The position numbers and the translations under genes are program-made. This document shows positions 8,145-16,001 of a stretch of 64,000 nucleotides of DNA, piece by piece. How positions within the stretch are numbered: position 1 is the stretch's first letter; each line of letters begins with the position of its first letter. Below the pieces are notes generated by a model. That model made no database searches, was not told the origin of the DNA, and was given only the letters and a program-made list of their open reading frames with translations. The stretch lies in the NCBI GenBank assembly GCA_964562985.1, contig CAZLWE010000008.1, positions 1 through 64,000 on the forward strand, read 5' to 3'. This DNA is from SHLQ01 sp964562985. GTDB taxonomy: Bacteria > Actinomycetota > Acidimicrobiia > Acidimicrobiales > SHLQ01.

Positions 8145-9587
8145 TTAGGCAGCTGTGGCGATTTCTCGACTTGGCTCGTCGCCGGACGGCTGCGTTCGGG
8201 ACCAGCGGCGGCGTTCGAGCGGATCGGACACGATTACCCAACGCTCCCCGTCGAGGCTCCGGACGCCCTCGACGATGGCTCCAGGACGGAGCCGGGGATG
8301 GCGTGCGGTGAAGTCGCTGCAACCGCCGAGACTGACCGGAAGGAACGCTTCGGACAGAGCATCGGCAGGTCCAGCAGCCTGTCCGTCGGCTCCCAACATC
8401 AACAGGCGACGCTGTGATTGTTTGCGCCACTGCGCTGCATCTTGACGAACCGTGTCCGGGTTACCGACGAGCGTCAACGACGCTCGATTGCCTTGCGCCA
8501 TGTCAGGAACGACGCTCGTGTCGAAGAGCAACTCGCTTTGCGACTTCTCCAACACCATGCGACAGGCAGCGAAGTCGTTTGCGTACACCGATTCGTTGAA
8601 GGTGACCTCTCGCTGAAGAACACACAGACGTAGGAACCGTCGCGGATTGTCCATCGCGTATGTCAGAAGGTCGGAGGTAGCCGATATCAGGGTCTCTCGT
8701 GCTGAAGCAACGATGATCGTCATGTCGGGGTAGTCCGCGGCATAGCGGTACAGGGTTGCGACCGACGTGGTGTCGACGTGAGGGCTATTGCCGTCGATGG
8801 TGTCGATGTGAACCAATTCGCCGAGACCGAGTCGCTCGATCGTTGTGGCGAGCGCTTCGGGCGTCGGTGCGGTGCCCGACGAAATGTCTGATCCGTCGAG
8901 CGAGAACGCACTTGGATCAAAGACCGCAATCGACTTCGCGAAGCCCGACACCGACCAGTCCTTTGCCAGACGCCCCTCGAGGCCGCCGTAGGGGGTCGAG
9001 ATTGCCTGATCGCGACACCAAGGACGCCCAGCACGTAGGTCCAACCCGTCAAGTTCCATCGTTGAGTGGCGCGCATGCATATGGCGCAACCACTCCGGAT
9101 CGAGACGGATGTGAGCGAGGGCAGGATCGGCAATGCTGGTTCCTGCGATCATGACCGGAACGCCCTGGGCGTGGGTCACCGCAGGTGCGACGCCAGGCCG
9201 GTTCGACATGACGATGATCAGTCGATCGGTCCGTAGCTCAGCGAGGGCGTCCGAGCGGGAAAGTGCGGTGGTGACAACCAGAGCGTCCGCCGCGGCCTTT
9301 CCGATCGGGGGGTAGTGGACGAAGGAGATCTCGGGCGAATGGGACTCGAGGAAAACTTGCTCGGACTTCCACCAGGCTTGCGTGTGGAGCGCATCGAAGG
9401 CCATTGGGGAGTTATCGCGAGAGGAGAAATCTGGAGCCACCAGGTGGATGGTGGTGACCTCTGCCCCCAGACGCTGCCACATGCGTGCGAGGCTGGAGAG
9501 CTTTGGCAGGGTGGCGATGGAACGTCCTGATGCATCGCCTATCGAATCGCCAAGATCCGAGAGGTCTACTACTAGTTCGGCCAACAT
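8145..9587 (-). CDS. large protein with possible tandem NYN/PIN-like domains
   Basis: 480 residues, soluble. The start is fixed by AAGGAAG six bases before the ATG at 9587; the frame stays open upstream but lacks a site. The first half contains LAELVVDLSDLGDS (2-15) and, later, DALVVTTALSRSDAL followed by DRLIIVMSNRPGVAPAVTHA and VPVMIAG. This is the order of strands and acidic turns seen in NYN (PIN-like) nucleases. The second half repeats a similar order (SIAVFDPSAFSLDG, then DTTSVATLYRYA, MTIIVASARETLI). Typical catalytic acids are only partly conserved, so nuclease activity is unproven. It is divergent from endonuclease III. Confidence 0.5.
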   Translation of the reverse strand: MLAELVVDLSDLGDSIGDASGRSIATLPKLSSLARMWQRLGAEVTTIHLVAPDFSSRDNSPMAFDALHTQAWWKSEQVFLESHSPEISFVHYPPIGKAAADALVVTTALSRSDALAELRTDRLIIVMSNRPGVAPAVTHAQGVPVMIAGTSIADPALAHIRLDPEWLRHMHARHSTMELDGLDLRAGRPWCRDQAISTPYGGLEGRLAKDWSVSGFAKSIAVFDPSAFSLDGSDISSGTAPTPEALATTIERLGLGELVHIDTIDGNSPHVDTTSVATLYRYAADYPDMTIIVASARETLISATSDLLTYAMDNPRRFLRLCVLQREVTFNESVYANDFAACRMVLEKSQSELLFDTSVVPDMAQGNRASLTLVGNPDTVRQDAAQWRKQSQRRLLMLGADGQAAGPADALSEAFLPVSLGGCSDFTARHPRLRPGAIVEGVRSLDGERWVIVSDPLERRRWSRTQPSGDEPSREIATAA

Positions 9588-9700
9588 ATAGAACTTCCTT
9601 GTGCCAGTGCGTACGAACGCCAAGTCGTCTTCATAGGAAGATCGGCTAAATGGCCTGGGTATTGAGGGCCAGGTCACCGTGGATGCGCCGGTAGTGTCGA

Positions 9701-10375
9701 GTGATGCGCCGCGCTGACAAAGCCGATCGAATCGGCGAGATACTCGATGACCTCTACCCCGAGACGCCCGTTCCCCTCGATCACAAGGATCCGTACACGC
9801 TCGTAGTCGCCGTAGCCCTGTCAGCCCAGACCACGGACAAAAAGGTCAACGAAGTCACGCCGGCGCTTTTCGCCGTTGCCGATACGCCCGAGAAAATGGC
9901 CGAGCTCAGCCCAGACGAGATCCATGGGTTGATCAAGGAAATCGGACTCGCTCCCACGAAGGCCAAGAACCTCTCCAAGATGGCGTACCAGATCCTCGAC
10001 GATGGAGGCGAGATTCGACCCGACTGGGATTTTCTCGAGTCGCTCGCCGGGGTCGGGCACAAGACCGCAAGCGTCGTGATGGCGGGAGCCTTTGGTGTGC
10101 CTGCCTTCCCCGTCGACACCCACATCCACCGCCTTGGGCATCGTTGGGGCCTCTCCAATGGCACCACTGTCGAGAAGACCGAACGCGATCTAAAAGCCGT
10201 ATTCGCCGAAGACACCTGGAACAGCAGGCACCTGCAGATCATCTTCTTCGGCCGTGAATACTGCCCAGCCCGCTACCACGACCTCCTCCAGTGCCCGATC
10301 TGCTCCTGGGCCGCAACCAAAAAGCAGATCGCGGCAGAAGCCAGGATGAACACCACCAAGAAGCGGCGCAAGTAA
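9701..10375 (+). CDS. nth: endonuclease III (DNA glycosylase/AP lyase)
   Basis: 224 residues, the usual length. It removes oxidised pyrimidines and nicks AP sites in base excision repair. The helix-hairpin-helix LAGVGHKTASVV (115-126) carries catalytic Lys121, and VDTHIHRL carries Asp139. The C-terminal iron-sulfur loop is atypical: Cys188, Cys198 and Cys201 are present, with spacing C-x9-C-x2-C, and there is no fourth cysteine, unlike the C-x6-C-x2-C-x5-C of E. coli. From memory a similar REYCPAR...CPICS variant occurs in other phyla, so this is probably a subfamily trait. GTG 9701 and ATG 9704 are both possible starts. Confidence 0.93.
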   Translation: MMRRADKADRIGEILDDLYPETPVPLDHKDPYTLVVAVALSAQTTDKKVNEVTPALFAVADTPEKMAELSPDEIHGLIKEIGLAPTKAKNLSKMAYQILDDGGEIRPDWDFLESLAGVGHKTASVVMAGAFGVPAFPVDTHIHRLGHRWGLSNGTTVEKTERDLKAVFAEDTWNSRHLQIIFFGREYCPARYHDLLQCPICSWAATKKQIAAEARMNTTKKRRK

Positions 10376-10404
10376 CTATCTACTCGAGATAGCTCGCAGC
10401 TGCC

Positions 10405-10809
10405 TTACGACCAGAGCTTTTCGAAGGCGAATCGGTCGTCGCCGTCGGCAGTTGCTTGTTCGCGCGCGACCGCAGCGATAAACCCCTCACTTGGCCCGAT
10501 GAATACCAGGCGAAGTGTTGCGGAGGCGCCGTTCGAGGTTGCTTCCAGAACCTCCGCCTCGCAGAACTCGGTCGCGAGCTTAAAGCGGCCGAAATCGCCT
10601 TCTTTGAATTCCCACTGTCCGGGCACGATGATCTTCGCGCCTTTTACGGCCAGGTTCTGAGTGGTCACAAACTCTCGCAGCGTCTTGGAGCGGCCAATCA
10701 GAGGCTTGCTCGACCACACGAACTCGCCGCTTTTGCGCACTTCGATTCGTTTGAAGTGACGGCGTTCTCGTGACTCGGTGTCCTGATAAGTGATCGTTGT
10801 ATTGCTCAT
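10405..10809 (-). CDS. PilZ-like domain protein
   Basis: 134 residues. An RxxxR motif (Arg17 to Arg21, in RRHFKRIEV) and NLAVKG at 52-57, close to the D/NxSxxG signature, fit a PilZ c-di-GMP-binding domain; Ser is replaced by Ala. The remaining strands (GDFGRFKL, EAEVLEA, ATLRLVFIG) match a PilZ barrel. Its ATG overlaps the stop of the NYN gene by 4 bases (ATGA), so the two are translationally coupled. Ligand binding is inferred, not shown. Confidence 0.55.
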   Translation of the reverse strand: MSNTTITYQDTESRERRHFKRIEVRKSGEFVWSSKPLIGRSKTLREFVTTQNLAVKGAKIIVPGQWEFKEGDFGRFKLATEFCEAEVLEATSNGASATLRLVFIGPSEGFIAAVAREQATADGDDRFAFEKLWS

Positions 10810-11345
10810 AGCGGAACCGGTCCTTTCGACGAACTGGCTTCTGGGAGGAGGACGGTGGTGTCGGCGAATACCCGCAGTGCGGAACTGAGGCCGAAGCGAG
10901 GAGCGACGACACGCACCCGCAGGCCAGCGCGACGCGCTTCATGGGCTATCTCGGCAAAGGCGTGGTCGCCCGAGACGATGCACAGCTCGTCGAAGCGGTC
11001 CGCTGCATGCGCCAGATCGATGGTGTCGATCAACACGCGATCTGCGCCGTCCTTGCCGTGACCGGTGACGATTCGAGCTTGGGGGAAGTGCTCTTTCGCA
11101 GAGAAGGCGAGATGGGGATTGCAGCCGACGATGACCATGTCGGTGGGCCGACGGGCCTCCGCGAGTGCGAGGATCTCGGTGGAGCGGTCCTGTGAGGAAT
11201 CCACGTGGTCGCCGAACATCGTGTTTTCGAGATCGACGATCACGATCTTCCGCGCCGCATTCTCGGACCGCCGTTTGTCGGCATCCAGAACGGCTGTCGA
11301 CGATGAACCGGCGGTCAATATGTGAAACTCGCGCCCCTGGCCCAT
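10806..11345 (-). CDS. NYN-domain (LabA/DUF88-like) putative ribonuclease
   Basis: 179 residues. NYN/PIN-like features appear in order: KIVIVDLEN (33-41, Asp38), GKDGADRVLIDTID (97-110, Asp102 and Asp107) and LCIVSGDHAFAEIA (121-134, Asp127), followed by GLRVRVVAP. The acidic residues form the expected metal-binding pocket of a single-strand RNA endonuclease. The first 30 residues are a variable tail. It is coupled by ATGA to a PilZ-like gene downstream, which suggests a regulated partner pair. Confidence 0.75.
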   Translation of the reverse strand: MGQGREFHILTAGSSSTAVLDADKRRSENAARKIVIVDLENTMFGDHVDSSQDRSTEILALAEARRPTDMVIVGCNPHLAFSAKEHFPQARIVTGHGKDGADRVLIDTIDLAHAADRFDELCIVSGDHAFAEIAHEARRAGLRVRVVAPRFGLSSALRVFADTTVLLPEASSSKGPVPL

Positions 11346-11407
11346 GGGTGATTAGTCGGCTTCTTTTCGGTGCTGCTTTAGCGATCCGCGAGCGGGTTTG
11401 TGATCGT

Positions 11408-12148
11408 TTAGCGAATGCTGCCGTTGATCATTTCCCATAGGTCAGTGGCTCGATGGAGCAGTGCTGGGTCATGAAACCATGAGGTATCTGAGTGCCCGAG
11501 TCGAGCGTCGAGCACAACCGCTTCGTCCGCGGACAATCCGGCCCTTTCAATCGCTCGAGTGATCGACGCGTTCGTGTCCTGCGAGCCGAATTCGATCACC
11601 GTCGCGGATCCGTGTGCTCTCAGGAAGGGAAGCGCCTGTTCGTGATAGTGGCACCACAACTTGAGTCCAAGGTCGGGGTCTCGCCAGAAATCGAGGTCAC
11701 TCGGATCGACTCCACCGGTGTCGACATGCCTTTGGATGTGTCTGCGGTGAAGCGATGCGATCGCGGCCCCCGGCGAGCGGATCACAAAAATGAGTGAAGC
11801 ATCTGGCGTCGCCGCAAGCCACTCGGGAAGGAACAAACACAGGCGGGGGTCTTTCAATCCCCAGGCGCCATTGGCTGCCCGAAGCCGTTGCGCGGCATAT
11901 GCCGCCACTCGATCGAGCGCCTGCGAACGGTCGACCAGAGCGTCGGGGCTCTTCCAGGTCAGGTCCTCCGCTTCGAGCAACTCGTCATGGAGGGCGATCG
12001 CATCTTCGTCTTCGAAGTGGCCATATGGGTTTGCTGGTTCCGCTCCGAGGAGCCTCTCCCCAAGGTTGAGCCCAGCCGCATGGAACGCCCGCGCCACGGC
12101 GGAGGTCCCACTTCGGTGAAACCCTGCGATGAGAACCGGCCCGCTCAT
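11408..12148 (-). CDS. sulfotransferase family protein
   Basis: 246 residues. The N-terminal GFHRSGTSAVA (9-19) is the PAPS 5'-phosphosulfate loop of sulfotransferases, and LIFVIRSPGAAIASLHRRH contains the 3'-phosphate-binding Arg/Ser pair. It would move sulfate from PAPS to a carbohydrate or similar acceptor. It is the last gene of a five-gene operon and overlaps its predecessor by ATGA. The context (two glycosyltransferases) suggests the acceptor is a glycan. There is no signal peptide, so it acts in the cytosol. Confidence 0.8.
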   Translation of the reverse strand: MSGPVLIAGFHRSGTSAVARAFHAAGLNLGERLLGAEPANPYGHFEDEDAIALHDELLEAEDLTWKSPDALVDRSQALDRVAAYAAQRLRAANGAWGLKDPRLCLFLPEWLAATPDASLIFVIRSPGAAIASLHRRHIQRHVDTGGVDPSDLDFWRDPDLGLKLWCHYHEQALPFLRAHGSATVIEFGSQDTNASITRAIERAGLSADEAVVLDARLGHSDTSWFHDPALLHRATDLWEMINGSIR

Positions 12149-12780
12149 GGTGCAGCGCCCACTGGCGCATCGAGTCGGTAGGCAATGACCGCTCCAGCGA
12201 GTGGAGCCCCAGGAGCGTCTCTAAGCCCCCACACTTCGGTAACCGTGCCCGGCCCGTGGGGTGCCATATGGCGGGTCACCGTGTCGAGAAATGAACCATC
12301 GCTGCCGGGGGCGATGATCATCTCGAGGGGGATCGTTTCGATTCGAACACGATCACCATCGCCTCGTTGCCTTGCCTCGTGGGTCAGGCGTTCGATGATG
12401 GCGACCTGGTCGCGGCGGATGGTTTTGGTCCGCGTCCGTTCGGCCAGCGATGTGTTCGCGGTGCTGTCAGACGTCGCGAATTCGGCGGTGACGTGCGCTT
12501 GGATAGCCGTGTCGTCGCAGACGATACGATCGCCGGCTCCGAGCGTTTGTAGCCACGGTGCGAGGGCCGCGAGGTCGAGCAGACTCGTACCGACCTTGAC
12601 CGTCGCGGGTACAGCAATCGTGTTTCCCAGCGTGTCCCAGGGAAAGGCCAACGGGTCGTCGATCCATAGCTCTTCGGCATCGTTGACCAGCGCAATAAGT
12701 TCGCCGACAGCGGTCGTCGTCGGAACCTGGTACCAACGCTGCGAAGTCGCTGGCGTGTCGCCGAACCAGACGGGACTCAC
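12145..12780 (-). CDS. conserved operon protein of unknown function
   Basis: 211 residues from a GTG that overlaps the preceding stop (GTGA); this start, with GGGGAG 10 bases upstream, is preferred over an ATG 33 codons earlier that would bury the upstream gene. No motif is recognised. The sequence is soluble alpha/beta, with AGDRIVCDDTAI and RVRIETIPLEMIIAPG as likely strands. Its place between a coiled-coil protein and a sulfotransferase ties it to glycan assembly or modification. Confidence 0.6.
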   Translation of the reverse strand: MSPVWFGDTPATSQRWYQVPTTTAVGELIALVNDAEELWIDDPLAFPWDTLGNTIAVPATVKVGTSLLDLAALAPWLQTLGAGDRIVCDDTAIQAHVTAEFATSDSTANTSLAERTRTKTIRRDQVAIIERLTHEARQRGDGDRVRIETIPLEMIIAPGSDGSFLDTVTRHMAPHGPGTVTEVWGLRDAPGAPLAGAVIAYRLDAPVGAAP

Positions 12781-13073
12781 GAAGGAGGCGCTCCCCACGT
12801 GTCGACCATTCGTTGGAAACCGTCGGTGCGGCGAAGCATCGGACCCGCCGGTGACGTTGCAAGCTTGTCGAGCGTCCATCGAAAGTCCTGCGACATGAGG
12901 TTTCGCTCATGGCGGATCGTGTCGCGTTCGATCTCCGCTGCCAACAACGCGGACTCAACTTCGCGGAGTCGTCGCTGTAGGTGGCCTGCTTCGTAGCGAA
13001 GGAAATCGAGTTCGGCGCGCTCGGAGGGGCTGAGCGGTTCGGCTGGGCGCAGCCCGAGATCGTGGTCTGTCAT
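12777..13073 (-). CDS. short coiled-coil protein in glycan operon
   Basis: 98 residues. Residues 15-65 form a charged heptad-like helix (LSPSERAELDFLRYEAGHLQ and on), ending in DFRWTLDKLATSPAGPMLRR. Such segments are often found fused to glycosyltransferases as spacers; here it is a separate gene. It is coupled by ATGA to the glycosyltransferase upstream and by GTGA to the unknown gene downstream. Confidence 0.65.
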   Translation of the reverse strand: MTDHDLGLRPAEPLSPSERAELDFLRYEAGHLQRRLREVESALLAAEIERDTIRHERNLMSQDFRWTLDKLATSPAGPMLRRTDGFQRMVDTWGAPPS

Positions 13074-14101
13074 GTTGCTCCTTGCGTCGATGGCTCACCG
13101 ATCGCGATCGCCTCATCGTAGTTTCCGAGCGGTTCGCGCAGGACCCGTTGTGCCAGCACACGTTCACTGTCGCGGTGGTGCGACCGGGCGGTGGCCCGGC
13201 CAGCCGACGCGAGCGATGGAAGAAGTTGAGTGTCGTTCGCCAACGCTCGGAGCGCTGCGGCGTGCCCGGGGCCGTCGTCGTAGGCACAAGCGATCATGTT
13301 CACGCCGTCCTGGGCGTACGCCTCGTTCCCACCGACGAGTGCCATCACCACGGCGCAACCTGCCGCCATTGCTTCCAAGCCTGGGAGGTAGAACCCCTCC
13401 TCGGGGCCCGGGCAACCGAGAAAGATGTCGGTCGATCGGTAGTGATTCGCCAGCTGCGGCCAACTCTTTGGGGTTCGCATGGGAGTGAAGGCAAACTCAT
13501 CGTCTTTGCACAGCGCTGCCACCCGGTCGCCCAGATCGGACTTCCACGTGCTGTACAACACTCGAATTGTCTGGTGTGGATCGATGGGAGGCCGCTCGAC
13601 CTCGAAGTAGTCGATGTCGTGGCCTTCGGGCACAAGGTGCAGTGGTAGCGCGGGATGCACGTGGGGAGCGATCGCGTCGCGAACCTTCTCGCTCACGGCG
13701 ATGCGCACGTATGGGCGATGCAACAACCGGTAGTGCAGCCCGCCGTTCCACGTCGGGGTGGCGTGACGCGTTCCCTGAACGAGATGCACGACCCGCTCCG
13801 GTGGGATGGACAATCGGTCGATTAGAGCGGCGTGGGCTGGCTCGGTAAACAACACGATGTCGGAGGTGTCCACATCGTCCGAATCGAGCGACGCCAATAG
13901 ACGGTGCTCCACACCGCTGGATAGCAACCGGTCAAGCACCGGAAGCGTGCTCAGGAGCGGATCGTGTGCGGGCATGTCTTCGGGGGCCCAGAGGGTTACC
14001 GACATCGCAGCGCTGCGGCCGTGATCGGCATAGTCGAGCACCTTGATGACACCGCCAGCCAGTCCCCAAAAGGGCACGAGCACATGCAGGCGACCCGTCA
14101 T
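13070..14101 (-). CDS. GT4-like glycosyltransferase
   Basis: 343 residues. The N-terminal HVLVPFWGLAGGVIKVLDYA is the first Rossmann half of a GT-B fold, and the C-terminal PGPEEGFYLPGLEAMAAGCA is the nucleotide-sugar-binding ExxxxxxxE motif of GT4 enzymes. The ATG at 14101 overlaps the upstream stop (ATGA); the frame stays open 46 codons further but is Arg-rich and unlikely to be translated. It probably adds a sugar to a surface glycan or glycolipid; donor and acceptor are unknown. Confidence 0.8.
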   Translation of the reverse strand: MTGRLHVLVPFWGLAGGVIKVLDYADHGRSAAMSVTLWAPEDMPAHDPLLSTLPVLDRLLSSGVEHRLLASLDSDDVDTSDIVLFTEPAHAALIDRLSIPPERVVHLVQGTRHATPTWNGGLHYRLLHRPYVRIAVSEKVRDAIAPHVHPALPLHLVPEGHDIDYFEVERPPIDPHQTIRVLYSTWKSDLGDRVAALCKDDEFAFTPMRTPKSWPQLANHYRSTDIFLGCPGPEEGFYLPGLEAMAAGCAVVMALVGGNEAYAQDGVNMIACAYDDGPGHAAALRALANDTQLLPSLASAGRATARSHHRDSERVLAQRVLREPLGNYDEAIAIGEPSTQGAT

Positions 14102-15261
14102 CGAAGGTTCCGAAGATCGACGGCCGCGGCGGCGAGGGCCGCGTGAGGGTCGAAACGCTCGCGGGCTGCGGCAACGGCCCCGGCGCGCTTTGTGGCTCGT
14201 ACCGAGGGGTCGTTGACTTCCTCGGCGATTGCACGCCACGCATCGGGGTCATCTGATGTTTCGACCCAACCGGCGTCGAACTCGCGGATGATGTCGGCAA
14301 CCTCCGAATCGACGCCGTGGATGACCGGGATCCCCCAACCGATCGCTACCGCGCTCCGGGTGATCATCGCGAGTCGGCGCTCAGCGGTTCCGGGGAACAC
14401 ATCGACCATGACGTCCATCGATCGGACCCATGCACAAAAGTCTGGAAGGCGCAGCGGGCCTGTGGTCATCACGGTGTTCGGCGGCAGTGCTGATGCCGGG
14501 GCCGGGGCGTCCCCGGCAGCCCAATGCTGGGGGAGGAGGGCATGAATCTCATGGCCTGCCTCGTCCAAAGCCTGATGTGCTGAGTGAACCTCGGGCAGCG
14601 CGCTCCAATGCTGGGCGTATCCACCAATGCCAACACGACATGGTCCGGGGGTGGCCGTGTCGCTGCCCGATCCTGCGCCAGGGTCATCGAGGGGCAGGAC
14701 CGGCATCTCGACCAGGTGCACCCGACCGGCCGGATCGGTATCGAACATCGACGGCTTCTCGAGGACTTGACGATGAGATTCGACGCCCGAGCGCATCATC
14801 CAGGCGAGCGCATAGCCCAGCTTGCGGCGTCCGTTCACCCATACCGAATCGGCTAATGCGAGCGCACGTTCCTTCTGATCGGCGAGCGCGTCCCAGCCCT
14901 GCTCGGGGTTTGGGCTGGCCAGGCGCTCCAACATCTTTGGCGCGAACAGGTCGTAGACGAATGACACGTTGCCGAGCGGTCGTAGATGGGGGGTTAGATT
15001 GGCGTTGGTAAAGACCACAACCGCCACACCCGACGCCTCGATGTGGTCCATCAGTTCGGGTAGTTCCACCACGCGGCTTCCTTCGGGCGCAGGGCGTTCG
15101 GCGATTCCGGCCAGGCGAGCAACGTCTGCAGGTACGACGAGCTCAACGTCGAAGCCGTGACTCCGTAGCCCCGCGGCGATTCCGGCCGCCCGTAACCCGG
15201 GCGCGGCGACCGGGGCCCCGAACCCGGGGACGACATCATTCGATAGCACCAGCACGGTCAC
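14098..15261 (-). CDS. GT-B glycosyltransferase, first gene of glycan operon
   Basis: 387 residues. MTVLVLSNDVVPGFGAPVAA begins a GT-B N-terminal domain, and GIGGYAQHW followed by RLPDFCAWVRSMDVMVDVFP and GWGIPVIHG builds the C-terminal half. The ExxxxxxxE motif is not clear, so the subfamily is uncertain. It heads a five-gene run in which every junction overlaps by 4 bases, so expression is probably one tightly coupled unit starting upstream of 15261. Confidence 0.75.
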   Translation of the reverse strand: MTVLVLSNDVVPGFGAPVAAPGLRAAGIAAGLRSHGFDVELVVPADVARLAGIAERPAPEGSRVVELPELMDHIEASGVAVVVFTNANLTPHLRPLGNVSFVYDLFAPKMLERLASPNPEQGWDALADQKERALALADSVWVNGRRKLGYALAWMMRSGVESHRQVLEKPSMFDTDPAGRVHLVEMPVLPLDDPGAGSGSDTATPGPCRVGIGGYAQHWSALPEVHSAHQALDEAGHEIHALLPQHWAAGDAPAPASALPPNTVMTTGPLRLPDFCAWVRSMDVMVDVFPGTAERRLAMITRSAVAIGWGIPVIHGVDSEVADIIREFDAGWVETSDDPDAWRAIAEEVNDPSVRATKRAGAVAAARERFDPHAALAAAAVDLRNLR

Positions 15262-15284
15262 GTCGCTGAGGTTAGGCGGAACTT

Positions 15285-15415
15285 GCGATACCCCGGTAGC
15301 CCGCAGCTGCGAAGCCGGTGCGGGCGGTTAGGGCCTCCGGCCAGCTGCCGAGCATCGAGAGCCCCCTCGGGCTCGGATTGCGACAGCTGGAGGTGAAGCC
15401 GGGAAGGTCAGCCCT
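15285..15415 (-). repeat. dispersed intergenic repeat, copy 1
   Basis: Read on the minus strand it begins cccggcttcacctccagctg, then tcgcaatccgag, ctctcgatgctcggc and cggcttcgcagctgcgggct. The same order is found in the copies near 23.5, 30.9, 45.5 and 48.3 kb. It follows the stop of the membrane-protein gene ending at 15408 and has that gene's orientation. Confidence 0.8.
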
Positions 15416-16001
15416 GCGGTGTGAAGTGCGAGTCCGGACGTTGACGGCGTAGCCACGCCAGGGCTCCGAGGCCAACGCCGGTCGCGAAGATGGCGATGAT
15501 CGACACCACGTTTGCGACCCCGGCCTCGGTGCAAAGGAAACCCGCGATGAACATCCCGACGAGGATCAGGTAGATCCGTATCGGCAGCGGGGAACGCCCT
15601 GGTGCAGCTTGGGCCCGGACCGCTTCAAGAAGCCCGCCAGCACCGATGGAGATAACCGCCAGCCCAAGCGCGACCGAGGCAAGAAATTCAGTCTCGAGAA
15701 ATGATCGCGGGCTACTTCGGACCTGAAATAGTCGGTCGGCGAAGGCGAATCGGTAACCGATCCAAAAGGCAACGGCACCTGCGGTTGCGCCAAGAACCAT
15801 TCGCGACGTCCGGTTCTTGTTGAGGCCCACGGCGAAGAGGCCACCGGCAAGGAGGGTGATTCCCATCAACGCGATGACGACGTTTGAGACGGTTCCGAAG
15901 ACCAAAATCGACAGGATTCCGACGACCCATCCGCCTACGATCATTCGTAGGGGAACCGCCGAGTCTCGCTTGATGATTTGGGGCTGGAAAGTGAAGGTCA
16001 C
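15408..16001 (-). CDS. polytopic membrane protein downstream of selenoprotein
   Basis: 197 residues with about six hydrophobic segments (about 20-36, 38-58, 66-85, 106-128, 141-160 and 163-184) and an Arg-rich tail. It has a single Cys, so it does not resemble DsbB or VKOR thiol-redox membrane partners. The GTG start overlaps the stop of the DsbA-like gene (GTGA), so the two are coupled. Function unknown. Confidence 0.65.
   Translation of the reverse strand: MTFTFQPQIIKRDSAVPLRMIVGGWVVGILSILVFGTVSNVVIALMGITLLAGGLFAVGLNKNRTSRMVLGATAGAVAFWIGYRFAFADRLFQVRSSPRSFLETEFLASVALGLAVISIGAGGLLEAVRAQAAPGRSPLPIRIYLILVGMFIAGFLCTEAGVANVVSIIAIFATGVGLGALAWLRRQRPDSHFTPQG

Noticed and set aside
15408..16001. 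DsbB/VKOR-type redox partner for the selenoprotein
   Set aside because: Only one cysteine in the membrane protein, whereas DsbB and VKOR need at least two pairs.
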